64,000 bases of DNA from Marinobacterium ramblicola. GTDB taxonomy: Bacteria > Pseudomonadota > Gammaproteobacteria > Pseudomonadales > Balneatricaceae. Below the pieces are notes generated by a model. It did no database searches, was not told the origin of the DNA, and was given only the letters and a program-made list of their open reading frames with translations. The translations under genes and the position numbers were made by a program. Of this stretch, positions 1-9,764 are shown in pieces; positions within the stretch are counted from its first letter, which is position 1, and the number at the start of each line of letters is the position of its first letter. The DNA lies in the NCBI RefSeq assembly GCF_019084545.1, contig NZ_JAHREP010000003.1, positions 124,001 through 188,000 on the forward strand, given 5' to 3'.

Positions 1-156
1 ACGGAAGTAGGGTTTTTGCCGGAGTACAAACATCGTTCTGCTTTTCTGGTTCCCTTGTCCCTGATCGGGTAAAATTCCGCCTCAACTTTCCCGCTGTCAA
101 CGCCCGGCTCTTTCGATGAATCGAGAGCCAGGAAAATCAAGAGGCTCGAAACTAAC

Positions 157-3100
157 ATGCTCGTATTGCGTGGTGCGCCCGCTCTCTCAGCTTTCCGCCA
201 TGACAAACTTCTCGCTTCGCTGGGCAGCAGCCTCAGCGGTGTCACCGGTGTGTACGCTGAATACGTTCACTTTGCCGACCTGTCAGCGGATCTGGACGAA
301 CAGGAGCAGCAGGTGCTTGATCGTATCCTGCGATATGGCCCCAACGCCAGTACCGAGGAGCCAAAAGGTGAGCTCTATCTGGTTGTGCCGCGTCCCGGCA
401 CCATCTCACCCTGGTCGAGCAAGGCTACTGATATTGCCCATAACTGCGGCCTCAGCAAGGTGTTGCGCCTGGAGCGCGGGGTCGCGTACTACCTGCAGGT
501 TGAAGCTCCGTTGACCGCCGAGCAGCGCGCCAACGTCAGTGCCCTGTTGCATGACCGGATGGTCGAAGCGGTGCTGGGCAATATCGAAGAAGCGACTGCG
601 CTGTTCCGGCATGAGCAACCGCGGCCGTTGTCCAGCGTCGACATCCTCGGTGGTGGTCGCGAGGCGCTGATCCGGGCCAATACCGAGCTGGGCCTGGCGT
701 TGGCGGAGGACGAGATCGATTATCTGGTACAGAGCTTCACCGAGCTGGGTCGCAACCCCAACGATGTGGAACTGATGATGTTCGCCCAGGCGAACTCCGA
801 GCACTGTCGCCACAAGATCTTCAATGCCTCCTGGGAGATCGATGGCGAGGCGCAGGAGAAATCCCTGTTCGGCATGATCCGCAACACTTACCAGCAGGCT
901 GGCGACAATGTGCTTTCCGCCTACAAGGACAATGCGGCGGTCATGGTCGGCCATCGCGCCGGACGTTTCTATCCGGACCCGCAGACTCAGGAATATGGCT
1001 ACTCCAATGAGGATATCCATATTCTGATGAAGGTGGAGACCCACAACCACCCGACCGCGATCGCACCGTTCTCCGGCGCGGCTACCGGCTCAGGCGGTGA
1101 GATTCGTGACGAGGGTGCCACCGGTCGCGGTGCCAAGCCGAAGGCGGGCCTGACTGGTTTCACCGTGTCCGATCTGAAGATCCCCGGTTTTGAACAGCCC
1201 TGGGAGTCCGCTTACGGCAAGCCCGAGCGCATCGTGTCACCGCTGAATATCATGATCGAGGGACCGATCGGTGGTGCGGCGTTCAACAACGAATTCGGTC
1301 GTCCGAACCTGACCGGCTATTTCCGTACCTTCGAACAGAAAGTCAACGGCGCGGCGGGTGAAGAGGTGCGCGGTTACCACAAACCGATCATGATCGCCGG
1401 CGGTATGGGTAACATCCGTGCCGATCATGTGGAGAAGGGTGAGATTACAGTCGGCGCCAAGCTGATCTGCCTGGGTGGGCCGGCGATGCTGATCGGTCTT
1501 GGTGGCGGCGCGGCCTCCTCCATGTCCTCCGGCAGCTCCTCTGCCGATCTGGATTTTGCGTCGGTACAGCGCGGCAACCCCGAGCTGGAGCGCCGCTGCC
1601 AGGAGGTGATCGATCAGTGCTGGCAGTTGGGTGATACCAATCCGATCGCGTTTATCCATGACGTGGGTGCCGGCGGCCTGTCCAATGCCTTCCCCGAGCT
1701 GGTCAAGGATGGTGGTCGTGGCGGTAACTTCGAGCTGCGCAACGTCAACAACGATGAGCCCGGGATGTCGCCGCTGGAGATCTGGTGCAACGAAGCTCAG
1801 GAGCGGTACGTACTCGCGGTCAAGCCGGAGGATCTGGCGCGCTTCGAGGCGATCTGCGAGCGTGAGCGCTGCCCCTACGCGGTGGTCGGTGAAGCGACCG
1901 AGGATCACCACCTGACCCTGGGTGATACCCACTTCGAGAACAAACCGGTGGATCTGCCGATGAGCGTGCTGTTCGGCAAGCCGCCGAAGATGCACCGTTC
2001 GGTGGAGCGTATCGGCTACGAGGTTGCGGACTTCGATGCATCCGGCATCGATATGAGTGATGCGATCGAGCGAGTGCTCAAGCTGCCGGCAGTTGCTTCA
2101 AAGAGCTTCCTGATCACCATCGGCGACCGTACCATCACCGGGCAGGTGGCACGTGATCAGATGGTCGGGCCCTGGCAGGTGCCGGTTGCCGACTGTGCCG
2201 TGACCACTATCTCTTATGACAGCTACGCCGGTGAGGCGATGGCGATGGGCGAGCGCACGCCGCTGGCGCTGGTCGATGCGCCGGCCTCTGGTCGCATGGC
2301 GATTGGCGAGACGCTGACCAACCTGGCGGGCGCCCCGATCGCGGATGTTGCCGATATCAAGCTGTCGGCCAACTGGATGTGTGCTGCCGGCCATCCGGGT
2401 GAAGATGAGAAGCTGTACGACACCGTCAAGGCGGTGGGTATGGAACTCTGCCCGCAGCTGGGTATCACCATTCCGGTCGGCAAGGACTCCATGTCGATGC
2501 GTACGGTGTGGCAGGATGGCGACGAGCAGAAGAGCGTCACCGCTCCGCTGTCGCTGATCATCTCCGGTTTTGCGCCGGTCACCGATGCGCGCAAGGTGCT
2601 GACCCCCGAGCTGCGCACCGACCAGGGCGAAACCGATCTGATCCTGCTGGATCTGGGTAATGGACAGAACCGTCTGGGCCTGTCGGCTCTGGCTCAGGTC
2701 TATAACCAGGTCGGCCGTCAGGTTCCGGATGTGGATGATGCGGAGCAGCTGGCCACCTTTTTTGCCGCCGTGCAGGAGTTGAACAGCCAGGGCTTGTTGC
2801 TGGCTTATCATGACCGCGCCGATGGTGGTCTGCTGGCGACTGTGGCGGAGATGGCGTTTGCCGGCCGTACTGGCGTTGATTTGAGTCTGGATCTGCTGGC
2901 AGCGGATCAGTCCGAACTGGTTGCGGCGCTGTTTGCTGAAGAGCTCGGCGCGGTGGTTCAGGTGCGCCGTGAGGATACCGAGCAGGTGCTGACCGAGTTG
3001 AATGCGGCCGGAATCGGCGAGATCGCCAAGGTGATCGGGACGCTGAACCCGGATGGTCAGTTCAATATCTTCTTTGATGATGAAGAGGTGTACTCCAACA

Positions 3101-4059
3101 GTCGCGTTCAGTTGCAGCGCTGGTGGGCGGAAACCTCATACCGGATTCAGGCGCTGCGCGATAACTCTGAGTGCGCACAGCAGGAGTTCGATGCGTTGCT
3201 CGATAACGAAGATCCCGGCCTGCACGCTCAGCTGAGCTTCGATATTAATGAGGACGTGGCGGCACCGTATATTGCCAAGGGTGAGCGTCCGCGCATCGCC
3301 GTTCTGCGTGAGCAGGGTGTAAACGGTCAGATCGAGATGGCGGCAGCCTTCGATCGGGCGGGCTTTGCCTCGGTTGACGTACATATGAGCGATATTCTCA
3401 GCGGCAGGGTGACGCTTGATCAGTTCAAGGGCCTGGTTGCCTGCGGCGGTTTCTCCTATGGCGACGTACTGGGTGCCGGTGAGGGCTGGGCCAAGTCGAT
3501 CCTGTTCAACAGCCGCGCCCGCGATCAGTTTGCCCAGTTCTTCGAGCGGGCCGATAGCATTGCCTTGGGTGTGTGTAACGGCTGCCAGATGCTGTCCAAC
3601 CTGCATGAGCTGATTCCGGGTGCCGAGCTTTGGCCGCACTTTGTACGCAACCAATCGGAGCAGTTCGAGGCGCGTGTGGCGATGGTTGAAGTGCAGTCGT
3701 CACCGTCGATCTTCCTTGATGGGATGGCTGGCTCGCGGATGCCGATCGCGGTGGCGCACGGTGAGGGACGGGCCGAGTTCCGTGATGCGGGGCATCTTGA
3801 GCAGTTGGAGGGTGCCGGTACCATCGCGCTGCGCTTTGTGGATAACCGGGGTCAACGTGCCGCGCTTTATCCGGCCAACCCGAACGGTACGCCCAACGGC
3901 ATTACCGGTATTACCACGCCGGATGGTCGCGTGACGATCATGATGCCGCACCCTGAGCGTGTATTCCGTGCGATCCAGAACTCCTGGGCACCCGATGAGT
4001 GGCAGGAAGATGGCGCCTGGATGCGGATGTTCCGCAACGCCCGAGTACGGGTTGGCTAA
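157..4059 (+). CDS. purL: Phosphoribosylformylglycinamidine synthase (FGAM synthetase)
   Basis: Fourth step of purine synthesis: ATP- and glutamine-dependent conversion of FGAR to FGAM in the cytosol. The 1300-residue length fits the large single-chain proteobacterial PurL (about 1295 residues). The N-terminus ([11 protein letters not shown]) matches the family start, so the ATG at 157 is chosen. The synthetase core carries [12 protein letters not shown] and later [15 protein letters not shown]. The C-terminal class I glutaminase has the nucleophile Cys in GVCNGCQML and the His in [10 protein letters not shown]. It is a single-gene unit ended by a strong hairpin. A TAAAAT -10-like hexamer lies at 70-75, without a good -35. 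Confidence 0.98.
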   Translation: MLVLRGAPALSAFRHDKLLASLGSSLSGVTGVYAEYVHFADLSADLDEQEQQVLDRILRYGPNASTEEPKGELYLVVPRPGTISPWSSKATDIAHNCGLSKVLRLERGVAYYLQVEAPLTAEQRANVSALLHDRMVEAVLGNIEEATALFRHEQPRPLSSVDILGGGREALIRANTELGLALAEDEIDYLVQSFTELGRNPNDVELMMFAQANSEHCRHKIFNASWEIDGEAQEKSLFGMIRNTYQQAGDNVLSAYKDNAAVMVGHRAGRFYPDPQTQEYGYSNEDIHILMKVETHNHPTAIAPFSGAATGSGGEIRDEGATGRGAKPKAGLTGFTVSDLKIPGFEQPWESAYGKPERIVSPLNIMIEGPIGGAAFNNEFGRPNLTGYFRTFEQKVNGAAGEEVRGYHKPIMIAGGMGNIRADHVEKGEITVGAKLICLGGPAMLIGLGGGAASSMSSGSSSADLDFASVQRGNPELERRCQEVIDQCWQLGDTNPIAFIHDVGAGGLSNAFPELVKDGGRGGNFELRNVNNDEPGMSPLEIWCNEAQERYVLAVKPEDLARFEAICERERCPYAVVGEATEDHHLTLGDTHFENKPVDLPMSVLFGKPPKMHRSVERIGYEVADFDASGIDMSDAIERVLKLPAVASKSFLITIGDRTITGQVARDQMVGPWQVPVADCAVTTISYDSYAGEAMAMGERTPLALVDAPASGRMAIGETLTNLAGAPIADVADIKLSANWMCAAGHPGEDEKLYDTVKAVGMELCPQLGITIPVGKDSMSMRTVWQDGDEQKSVTAPLSLIISGFAPVTDARKVLTPELRTDQGETDLILLDLGNGQNRLGLSALAQVYNQVGRQVPDVDDAEQLATFFAAVQELNSQGLLLAYHDRADGGLLATVAEMAFAGRTGVDLSLDLLAADQSELVAALFAEELGAVVQVRREDTEQVLTELNAAGIGEIAKVIGTLNPDGQFNIFFDDEEVYSNSRVQLQRWWAETSYRIQALRDNSECAQQEFDALLDNEDPGLHAQLSFDINEDVAAPYIAKGERPRIAVLREQGVNGQIEMAAAFDRAGFASVDVHMSDILSGRVTLDQFKGLVACGGFSYGDVLGAGEGWAKSILFNSRARDQFAQFFERADSIALGVCNGCQMLSNLHELIPGAELWPHFVRNQSEQFEARVAMVEVQSSPSIFLDGMAGSRMPIAVAHGEGRAEFRDAGHLEQLEGAGTIALRFVDNRGQRAALYPANPNGTPNGITGITTPDGRVTIMMPHPERVFRAIQNSWAPDEWQEDGAWMRMFRNARVRVG

Positions 4060-4080
4060 GGCTGGCCAGAGCACAAAAAA

Positions 4081-4109
4081 ACAGGCGCCATTTGGTGCCT
4101 GTTTTTTTT
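4081..4109 (+). terminator. Rho-independent terminator of purL
   Basis: Nine-pair stem (4081-4089 with 4094-4102, one G-U pair), loop ATTT, then a run of eight T. A run of A just before the stem would let it also work for the opposite strand. Confidence 0.9.
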
Positions 4110-4120
4110 GTGTGGATAAA

Positions 4121-4147
4121 AATAAAGCCGGCAATGCCGGCTTTATT
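4121..4147 (-). terminator. Rho-independent terminator of the OmpA-like gene
   Basis: Perfect 12-pair inverted repeat (4121-4132 with 4136-4147, loop AAT) 24 bases past the stop of the minus-strand gene. On the minus strand it is followed by a T-rich tract (TTATTTTTATCC). Confidence 0.85.
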
Positions 4148-4170
4148 CTAGAACGCGATCGCTTAAGCGA

Positions 4171-4779
4171 TTATTTAGCTACGCGCTTCTCGCCGCTGAT
4201 TTCGACGTCTACACGACGGTCCGGACGCAGGCAGGCGATCAGCTCGGCGCCACGGCCAGAGCAGTTGGCAATCGGAGAAGATTCGCCCAGGTAACCGATC
4301 TCCATCTTGCTGGAATCGACGCCGGCATCGGCCAGCTTGGCAGCGACCGCTTCGGCACGACGCTTGGACAGCTTTTCATTGTACGCTTCGCTACCGATCG
4401 GGTCGGCGTGACCAACCAGTTTGATCGCTTTCAGGCTGGACAGAGTGCCGATGTAGTTGACGATGTTGGAGGTATCACCAACTTCGGTACTGTCGAAGTC
4501 AAAGTAGAGCGCGAACTTCTTGGTATCAGCCATCATGGTGTACATCGGCTCGGCCGGCTTCTCTTCCATCTTCGGCTCTTCGGCTGCGGCCATCATGCCG
4601 TCACAGCCAACAACCGCAAGCTCTTTGTTCCAGGCGCTGTTGTGCCAGCATTCACCGGCGCTGGTACGCCAGATGTCGCCGGCACTGTTGGTAACGTAAC
4701 CCTTGTTTTCCTCGTGAGCCTGGGCCAGAGAGACTCCCATAGCCAGAGCCAGTCCTGCTGCAATTGCGATCTTCTTCAT
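4171..4779 (-). CDS. OmpA-family cell envelope protein
   Basis: 202-residue secreted protein. A signal peptide covers about the first 21 residues (MKKIAIAAGLALAMG ... AQA). A short N-terminal segment with a Cys-Trp motif (GECWHNSAW) and VVGCD follows, then a C-terminal OmpA peptidoglycan-binding domain (LVGHADPIGSEAYNEKLSKR). There is no beta-barrel, so it probably sits in the periplasm or at the outer membrane holding the cell wall. Three ATG codons lie in a row; AAGGA at 4787-4791 is seven bases from the third (4779) but only one base from the first (4785), so 4779 is preferred. The CW motif resembles short OmpA proteins of other proteobacteria. Exact role unknown. Confidence 0.88.
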   Translation of the reverse strand: MKKIAIAAGLALAMGVSLAQAHEENKGYVTNSAGDIWRTSAGECWHNSAWNKELAVVGCDGMMAAAEEPKMEEKPAEPMYTMMADTKKFALYFDFDSTEVGDTSNIVNYIGTLSSLKAIKLVGHADPIGSEAYNEKLSKRRAEAVAAKLADAGVDSSKMEIGYLGESSPIANCSGRGAELIACLRPDRRVDVEISGEKRVAK

Positions 4780-4905
4780 CATCATATCCTTGTGACCGTA
4801 GTGAGAATTTGTCTACTACATATAGACCATTAAAGCTAATTTTTCCTTAACATCCGATTAATCTTAAGGATTATCTATAGATGTCAGGAAGCCAAAAAAT
4901 ATCCG

Positions 4906-5205
4906 TTAGGGCAGTACTTTCTTGTAGGGCTTCACAGTCACGCCCTTGTACACGCCTGCGTGTACATAAGGGTCGGTTTCTGCCCAGCGCGTTGCATCCT
5001 CCAGCGAATCAAACTCAGCAATGACTAAACTGCCGGTAAAGCCAGCAGGCCCCGGGTCTTCGCTATCGATCGCCGGTAACGGGCCTGCAGCGAAGAGGCG
5101 CCCCTGTTGTTTCAACAACTCAAGCCTGGCCAGGTGATCCGGCCGTGCCTCGAGCCTCTTCGCGAGTGAATTCTCTACATCTTCAGCAATGATAGCGTAA
5201 TACAT
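4906..5205 (-). CDS. yciI: YciI-like protein
   Basis: 99-residue small cytosolic alpha/beta protein of the YciI family (dimeric ferredoxin-like fold). The start [13 protein letters not shown] and the segment LFAAGPLPA are typical. The conserved His of the family (ARPDHLARL) and the later D-PYVHAGVY segment are present. No reaction is firmly known for the enterobacterial members. It lies 18 bases after yciB on the same strand, so the two are probably co-transcribed. Confidence 0.9.
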   Translation of the reverse strand: MYYAIIAEDVENSLAKRLEARPDHLARLELLKQQGRLFAAGPLPAIDSEDPGPAGFTGSLVIAEFDSLEDATRWAETDPYVHAGVYKGVTVKPYKKVLP

Positions 5206-5223
5206 CTGTCCGTTCCGTCAATT

Positions 5224-5769
5224 TTACTCTGGTTTGTTCTGGGGCGGGAGGTGGCGAGAGATATAAATGCCCTGTCCAAGGATAAAAATCAGCGTCATGC
5301 CCAAGATCCCGAACAGTTTGAAGTTCACCCACACCTCCTCGCTGAATCCGTAGGCGACCAGCAGATTGACGATGCCGGTTAGCGAGAAAAACAGTATCCA
5401 GCCAATATTAAGCTGGCGCCAAGTCTGCTGGCCCAGCTCGATGCTGCTTTCCATTAACCTTTGGATCAGTGTTTTGCCCCCAATAAAGTGGCTGCCGAGG
5501 CAGGCGATGCCAAATAGCCAGTTAACAATAGTGGGTTTCCATTGAATAAAGGTTTTGTCCTTGAACATTATCGTGGCGCCGCCCAGTAGTATCACCAGAA
5601 CCAGCGTCACCAGCTGCATTTTTTCAATGCGATGCGTTTTGAGCCAGGTATACGCCATTTGGGCAAGCGTGGCCGGGATCAAGATGCCGGTTGCGAGAAT
5701 GATGTCGCCGGTTATCTTGTACACTACAAAAAAGACGATAACAGGCAGGAAATCGAGTAAGATTTTCAT
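5224..5769 (-). CDS. yciB: Inner membrane septation protein A homologue
   Basis: 181-residue integral membrane protein of the YciB/IspA family, with about five hydrophobic segments and the family N-terminus MKILLDFLPVIVFFVVYK. Members interact with cell-elongation and division proteins in Escherichia coli and affect envelope integrity. First gene of a two-gene unit with yciI; it diverges from rnm, whose GTG start is 52 bases away. Confidence 0.95.
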   Translation of the reverse strand: MKILLDFLPVIVFFVVYKITGDIILATGILIPATLAQMAYTWLKTHRIEKMQLVTLVLVILLGGATIMFKDKTFIQWKPTIVNWLFGIACLGSHFIGGKTLIQRLMESSIELGQQTWRQLNIGWILFFSLTGIVNLLVAYGFSEEVWVNFKLFGILGMTLIFILGQGIYISRHLPPQNKPE

Positions 5770-5821
5770 AACATCCAGAACGGTTCGAATTTGCTCACAG
5801 TATAAAGGTCCCCTGAATAGA

Positions 5822-6706
5822 GTGAAACAGTTGGCTGGTTACGATCTGCACACCCACAGCACTGCATCGGACGGTTCTCTCGAGCCGGAGGCCCTGGTGC
5901 GCGAGGCATATGCTGCAGGGGTTCGTTGCCTGGCCCTGACCGATCACGATACGCTGGCGGGTTTGTCTCGTGCCCGTCAGGCGGCGTCCGAGTTGGACGG
6001 TATGCATTTTATAGATGGTGTGGAGCTGACCTGCTTATGGAACGGGCGCGTTATCCATCTTCTCGGGCTGGGAATCGACCCCGACTTCGCGGGATTTGGC
6101 GGTTATATGGAGCAGCTCAATAATTTGCGAAATGAGCGGGCTGAGGAGATAGCCCGTAAATTGGTCAAGAAAGGCTTGCCGGACCTGTTGGCTGATGCTC
6201 GGTCAAATGCGGGGCAGGGGCAGATCGGGAGGCCTCACTTCGCACAGGCGATGGTGGAGCGTCGACTTGTTTTAACGCCGCAGCAGGCGTTTGATAACTG
6301 GCTTGGTCAGGGCAAGGTCGGCGACGTAAAAGCGTGTTGGCCAACACTGGAGAGCGCGGTGGGTCTGGTCAAGCAGGCGGGTGGTTTTGCTGTTATCGCG
6401 CATCCAACGAAATACAATTTTACCTTCACCCGTCTGCGCGCTTTGGTTGACGACCTGTTGGCCGCCGGCGGGGATGGGGTGGAGGTCAGCTATCCCGGTG
6501 TGACGCCGAATCATCTGCGTGATCTATTGCTGTTGGCGAAACGGAAGGTGCTGTCGGTTTCCGCCGGCAGTGACTTTCATTCGCCCGAGCAGCGCTGGAC
6601 GGCGCTGGGGCGTTTTCCTCCCTTTAGTGCCGCTGCGCACCTGCTTCGGTCTCTGCTACCGGAGTGTACAGAGGAGTGGTGGTATGACGCGGTTGCCAAT
6701 GCGTAG
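5822..6706 (+). CDS. rnm: PHP-domain 5'-3' exoribonuclease (RNase AM)
   Basis: 294-residue PHP metal-dependent phosphoesterase, the same size as E. coli RNase AM (YciV/TrpH, about 293). It begins VKQLAGYDLHTHSTASDG; the DLHTHST motif, ALTDHDT, AVIAHPTKY and SAGSDFHSP supply the metal ligands. In E. coli it trims 5' ends of rRNAs and degrades short oligonucleotides. The open frame continues upstream, but those codons overlap yciB and have no family similarity; the GTG at 5822 gives the expected length. The YciO gene follows 46 bases later. Confidence 0.93.
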   Translation: MKQLAGYDLHTHSTASDGSLEPEALVREAYAAGVRCLALTDHDTLAGLSRARQAASELDGMHFIDGVELTCLWNGRVIHLLGLGIDPDFAGFGGYMEQLNNLRNERAEEIARKLVKKGLPDLLADARSNAGQGQIGRPHFAQAMVERRLVLTPQQAFDNWLGQGKVGDVKACWPTLESAVGLVKQAGGFAVIAHPTKYNFTFTRLRALVDDLLAAGGDGVEVSYPGVTPNHLRDLLLLAKRKVLSVSAGSDFHSPEQRWTALGRFPPFSAAAHLLRSLLPECTEEWWYDAVANA

Positions 6707-6752
6707 TTGCCTGGGGTAAGCAACCATGACGGAATTAAATCAGGAGACACAG

Positions 6753-7373
6753 GTGAGTCAGTTTTTTCAGATACATCCGGAAACCCCACAGGCCAGGCTG
6801 ATTCAGCAGGCTGTAGAGATTATTCGCCAGGGTGGGGTGATCGTGTATCCGACCGATTCTGCGTATGCTCTCGGTTGCCATCTGGGCGATAAAAGGGCTA
6901 TGGAGCGGATTAAGCGGATACGTCAGCTTGACGATAAGCATAATTTTACCTTGGTATGTCGAGATCTTTCGGAAATATCCACCTATGCCAAGGTCGATAA
7001 TCAGGCCTACCGGACGATCAAGGCCCATACCCCCGGGGCCTATACCTTCATATTAAACGCGACCAGCGAGGTGCCCAGGCGCTTGCTGCATGCCAAAAGG
7101 CGCACGATCGGAATACGTATTCCCGATAACCCGATCGCCTTGGCGCTGACAGAAGCCTTGGGTGAGCCTATTATGAGTACCTCGCTGATAATGCCGGGTG
7201 AAGATATACCCTTGACCGACCCTTACGAGATCAGGGATATGCTCCAGCACCATGTTGATCTTGTGATCGATGGTGGTTATTGCGGTATGGAGGCGACAAG
7301 CGTTATCAGTCTGTTAAATGAAGTGCCAGAGGTGATACGGAAGGGGGCGGGAGAGGTTTCGAGTTTCGATTAA
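6753..7373 (+). CDS. yciO: YciO/Sua5/YrdC family protein
   Basis: 206 residues from a GTG at 6753, matching E. coli YciO in length and start (SQFFQIHPETPQ). A Shine-Dalgarno (AGGAGA, 6742-6747) decides for this GTG over the ATG at 6726. The YrdC fold is shown by GGVIVYPTDSAYALGC and by the late SLLNEVPEVIRKGAGE. YrdC relatives make threonylcarbamoyl-AMP for tRNA t6A; the exact role of YciO is less clear. Likely co-transcribed with rnm. Confidence 0.93.
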   Translation: MSQFFQIHPETPQARLIQQAVEIIRQGGVIVYPTDSAYALGCHLGDKRAMERIKRIRQLDDKHNFTLVCRDLSEISTYAKVDNQAYRTIKAHTPGAYTFILNATSEVPRRLLHAKRRTIGIRIPDNPIALALTEALGEPIMSTSLIMPGEDIPLTDPYEIRDMLQHHVDLVIDGGYCGMEATSVISLLNEVPEVIRKGAGEVSSFD

Positions 7374-7484
7374 TTTATAAATACAGACTTTTATTGCGAC
7401 CAAACCGGGTGTTTGAACTTGCAAACAGCAATTTATTAACGATAATTGCAGGTATTAATTAACCTTGTTGGCGAAGAGCATAAT

Positions 7485-7877
7485 ATGTCTGATTTCATTA
7501 AAACACTCACTCGTAAAAACTCCTTGCGCAAGCAGACTCAGGATCTGGGTGTTGCTGATATCGAGAAGGTGATGTCCGATCTGGCTGATATCCTCGAAGA
7601 GCGCCGTGAGGAAGAGGCTGCCAAGGCGCAGGCTGAAGCCGCCAAGGTTGAAGCGATTGAAGCGATCCGCAAGCAGATGCTGGACGCGGGCATCGCACTC
7701 GAGGAACTGGCAACTCAGGTCGACAGCGCACCGCGCAAGAGCGTGAAGGCCAAGTATGTCATTGAAGTCGATGGTGAAGAGCATCACTGGTCCGGTCGTG
7801 GTCGTACCCCGGTCGTATTCGCTCAGTACATGGAAGAGAAGGGTATCACCAAGGATCAGCTTCCGACGCTAGGCTGA
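7485..7877 (+). CDS. H-NS family nucleoid-associated protein
   Basis: 130-residue H-NS-like DNA-binding protein. The N-terminal half is charged and predicted coiled coil (about 25-70, rich in E, K and A) for oligomerisation. The C-terminal domain holds the DNA-contacting loop SGRGRTP (103-109) after HHW, as in the H-NS motif T-W-x-G-x-G-R-x-P. An upstream in-frame ATG at 7446 is possible but lacks family similarity; 7485 is chosen. It probably silences AT-rich DNA. It is a single gene closed by a strong terminator. Its position between yciO and rluB is unusual (see findings). Confidence 0.9.
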   Translation: MSDFIKTLTRKNSLRKQTQDLGVADIEKVMSDLADILEERREEEAAKAQAEAAKVEAIEAIRKQMLDAGIALEELATQVDSAPRKSVKAKYVIEVDGEEHHWSGRGRTPVVFAQYMEEKGITKDQLPTLG

Positions 7878-7904
7878 TAGCGACTCCAGGGTTTAAACTA
7901 TAAG

Positions 7905-7936
7905 GCTCTTCAGCTTGGTGGCTGAAGAGCTTTTTT
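7905..7936 (+). terminator. Rho-independent terminator of the H-NS family gene
   Basis: Perfect 10-pair stem (7905-7914 with 7921-7930), loop TTGGTG, followed by six T. Confidence 0.93.
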
Positions 7937-8006
7937 GTATTTAGCTATGATGAAGTCGCTGTCACCGGGATGTGAAGCGCAATTGATTAGTTTGAGGCGA
8001 CGTCAA

Positions 8007-8915
8007 ATGCATGATGAAAAACTGCAAAAAGTATTGGCGCGCTCCGGTTTTGGCTCACGTCGTGAGATGGAGCGTTTTATTGAAGAGGGTCGGATTGGTC
8101 TCAATGGCGATCTGGCAAAGCTCGGCGATCGGGTAAAAGAGGGGGATCAGGTATCACTGGATGGGCGCCCCATTCAGCTGATTTTCTCAGCCGAGAGTGC
8201 TCGCCGAGTACTTATTTACAATAAGCCGATCGGTGAAGTATGTACACGGCATGATCCCGAGGGGCGGCCGACGGTATTTGATAATCTGCCGCCCTTGAAA
8301 CAGGGGCGTTGGATTGTAATAGGGCGTTTGGATATAAATACGACAGGTCTGCTGTTGTTTACTACGGATGGTGAGCTGGCAAACCGTATGATGCATCCGT
8401 CGGCGAATATCGACCGCGAATATGCGGTGCGTGTATTGGGTGAGGTTAGCGATGAGATGTTGGAGCGCCTTAAGCAGGGGGTGCTGCTGGAAGATGGCAT
8501 GGCGCATTTTAGCGACGTGCGCTACTTCGACGGTGAAGGTGCCAATAAATGGTATCACTGTGTGGTTATGGAGGGGCGCAATCGTGAGGTGAGGCGGCTT
8601 TGGGAGTCGCAGGGGCTTCAGGTAAATCGCCTGAAACGCGTGCGCTTCGGGCCGGTGTTTCTTCCCAGTGACGTCAAGGTGGGTACCTGGCGTGAGTTGG
8701 GTGGAAAAGAGATCGATCTGCTGAGTGACGAACTGGAGCTGCCGCGGGTCAAGTCCCGAACGAAAACGCGGGAAGAGGTGGTCGAGGAGAAGCGTCGTTA
8801 TGGTCGGCAGCGTGCGCGTCAAAATGCCGAGGCTCCTGCACGACAGGCGCCGGAAAAGCGTGCTTCCAAGCCTAAAGCACGCTCGGTAGGGCGGAGAAAT
8901 GTGCGACGGGGCTGA
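8007..8915 (+). CDS. rluB: 23S rRNA pseudouridine(2605) synthase
   Basis: 302-residue RsuA/RluB/RluE-type pseudouridine synthase. An N-terminal S4 RNA-binding domain (LQKVLARSGFGSRREME) is followed by the catalytic domain with Asp109 in GRLDINTTGLLL and the NREVRRLWE motif. A basic tail rich in R, K and A (about 255-302) is typical of RluB. The ATG at 8007 has GAGGCG ten bases upstream; earlier in-frame starts would overlap the preceding terminator. It modifies U2605 in the peptidyl-transferase region. Confidence 0.94.
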   Translation: MHDEKLQKVLARSGFGSRREMERFIEEGRIGLNGDLAKLGDRVKEGDQVSLDGRPIQLIFSAESARRVLIYNKPIGEVCTRHDPEGRPTVFDNLPPLKQGRWIVIGRLDINTTGLLLFTTDGELANRMMHPSANIDREYAVRVLGEVSDEMLERLKQGVLLEDGMAHFSDVRYFDGEGANKWYHCVVMEGRNREVRRLWESQGLQVNRLKRVRFGPVFLPSDVKVGTWRELGGKEIDLLSDELELPRVKSRTKTREEVVEEKRRYGRQRARQNAEAPARQAPEKRASKPKARSVGRRNVRRG

Positions 8916-8944
8916 GGTCTGAGTCACGACCTCGGCCGAAAAAA

Positions 8945-8970
8945 ACGCTGCAGATGGCAGCGTTTTTTTT
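8945..8970. terminator. Bidirectional terminator between rluB and yciK
   Basis: Seven-pair stem (8945-8951 with 8957-8963) with a run of A before it and eight T after it. It lies between the convergent rluB and yciK genes and so can serve both. Confidence 0.85.
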
Positions 8971-8989
8971 GTCTTGAGAGTAAGCGGGT

Positions 8990-9745
8990 TTAGCCGTGAC
9001 CGTCGCCCTGAGCATCGAGGGACTGGCCGTTAATCTGTGCGCTGTCTGGTCCCATCAGGTAAAGATAGAGCGGCATGATCTGCTCAGGCGTCGGGTTTTT
9101 CTCCGGCATTTCCGCCGGATAGGCAAACGCGCGCATCGCTGTGCGGGTGGCGCCGGGGTTGATGCAGTTGATGCGTATCCGCGAGATGTTCTCCAGCTCA
9201 TCGGCCAGTACCTGGGTCATCCCTTCGGTGGCAAACTTCGACACTGCGTAGGCGCCCCAGTGAGCCCGTCCTTTGCGACCAACACCGGATGAGGTGAAAA
9301 TGATCGACGCATCCTCTGAGCGATGCAGCAGTGGCAGCAGCGTCTGGGTCAGCAGGAAGGGGGCGTGGACATTCACCTGCATCACCTGCTGCCAGATGAT
9401 GGGATCGTAGTTTTCGATTGAGGTCAAAACGCCGAGCAGCCCGGCATTGTGCAGTATACCGTCCAGTCGACCAAAGGTTTCCTCAAGCTGGTTGGCCAGT
9501 TCGATGTAATCATGCTCGACGGCGGTTTCCAGATTCAGTGGGACGATGGCGGGCTGTGGATAGCCTGCAGCCTCCAGCTCGTCGTAGACCCGCTCCAGCT
9601 TCTCCAGTGTGCGGCCAAGCAGTACGACAGTGGCGCCGTGGGCCGCGTAAGCGTGGGCGGCTGCGCGGCCAATGCCGTCGCCGGCACCTGTTACCAGAAT
9701 GATGCGATCGTTGAGCAGGCCTTCGGGGGCGTTGTAGCTGAACAT
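8990..9745 (-). CDS. yciK: YciK-like short-chain dehydrogenase/reductase
   Basis: 251-residue classical SDR oxidoreductase. The Rossmann motif TGAGDGIG is at 19-26, NAG follows the fourth strand (HNAGLLG), and the catalytic Ser/Tyr/Lys are in TSSGVGRKG and YAVSK. The substrate is unknown. It follows mupP by 19 bases on the same strand (ubiG-mupP-yciK), the arrangement I remember from Pseudomonas. Confidence 0.92.
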   Translation of the reverse strand: MFSYNAPEGLLNDRIILVTGAGDGIGRAAAHAYAAHGATVVLLGRTLEKLERVYDELEAAGYPQPAIVPLNLETAVEHDYIELANQLEETFGRLDGILHNAGLLGVLTSIENYDPIIWQQVMQVNVHAPFLLTQTLLPLLHRSEDASIIFTSSGVGRKGRAHWGAYAVSKFATEGMTQVLADELENISRIRINCINPGATRTAMRAFAYPAEMPEKNPTPEQIMPLYLYLMGPDSAQINGQSLDAQGDGHG

Positions 9746-9764
9746 GGTGATCTGAATTCCTTCT

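Noticed and set aside
5555-5821. N-terminal extension of the rnm frame
   Set aside because: It overlaps yciB on the other strand and would add 89 residues with no similarity; GTG at 5822 gives the family length.
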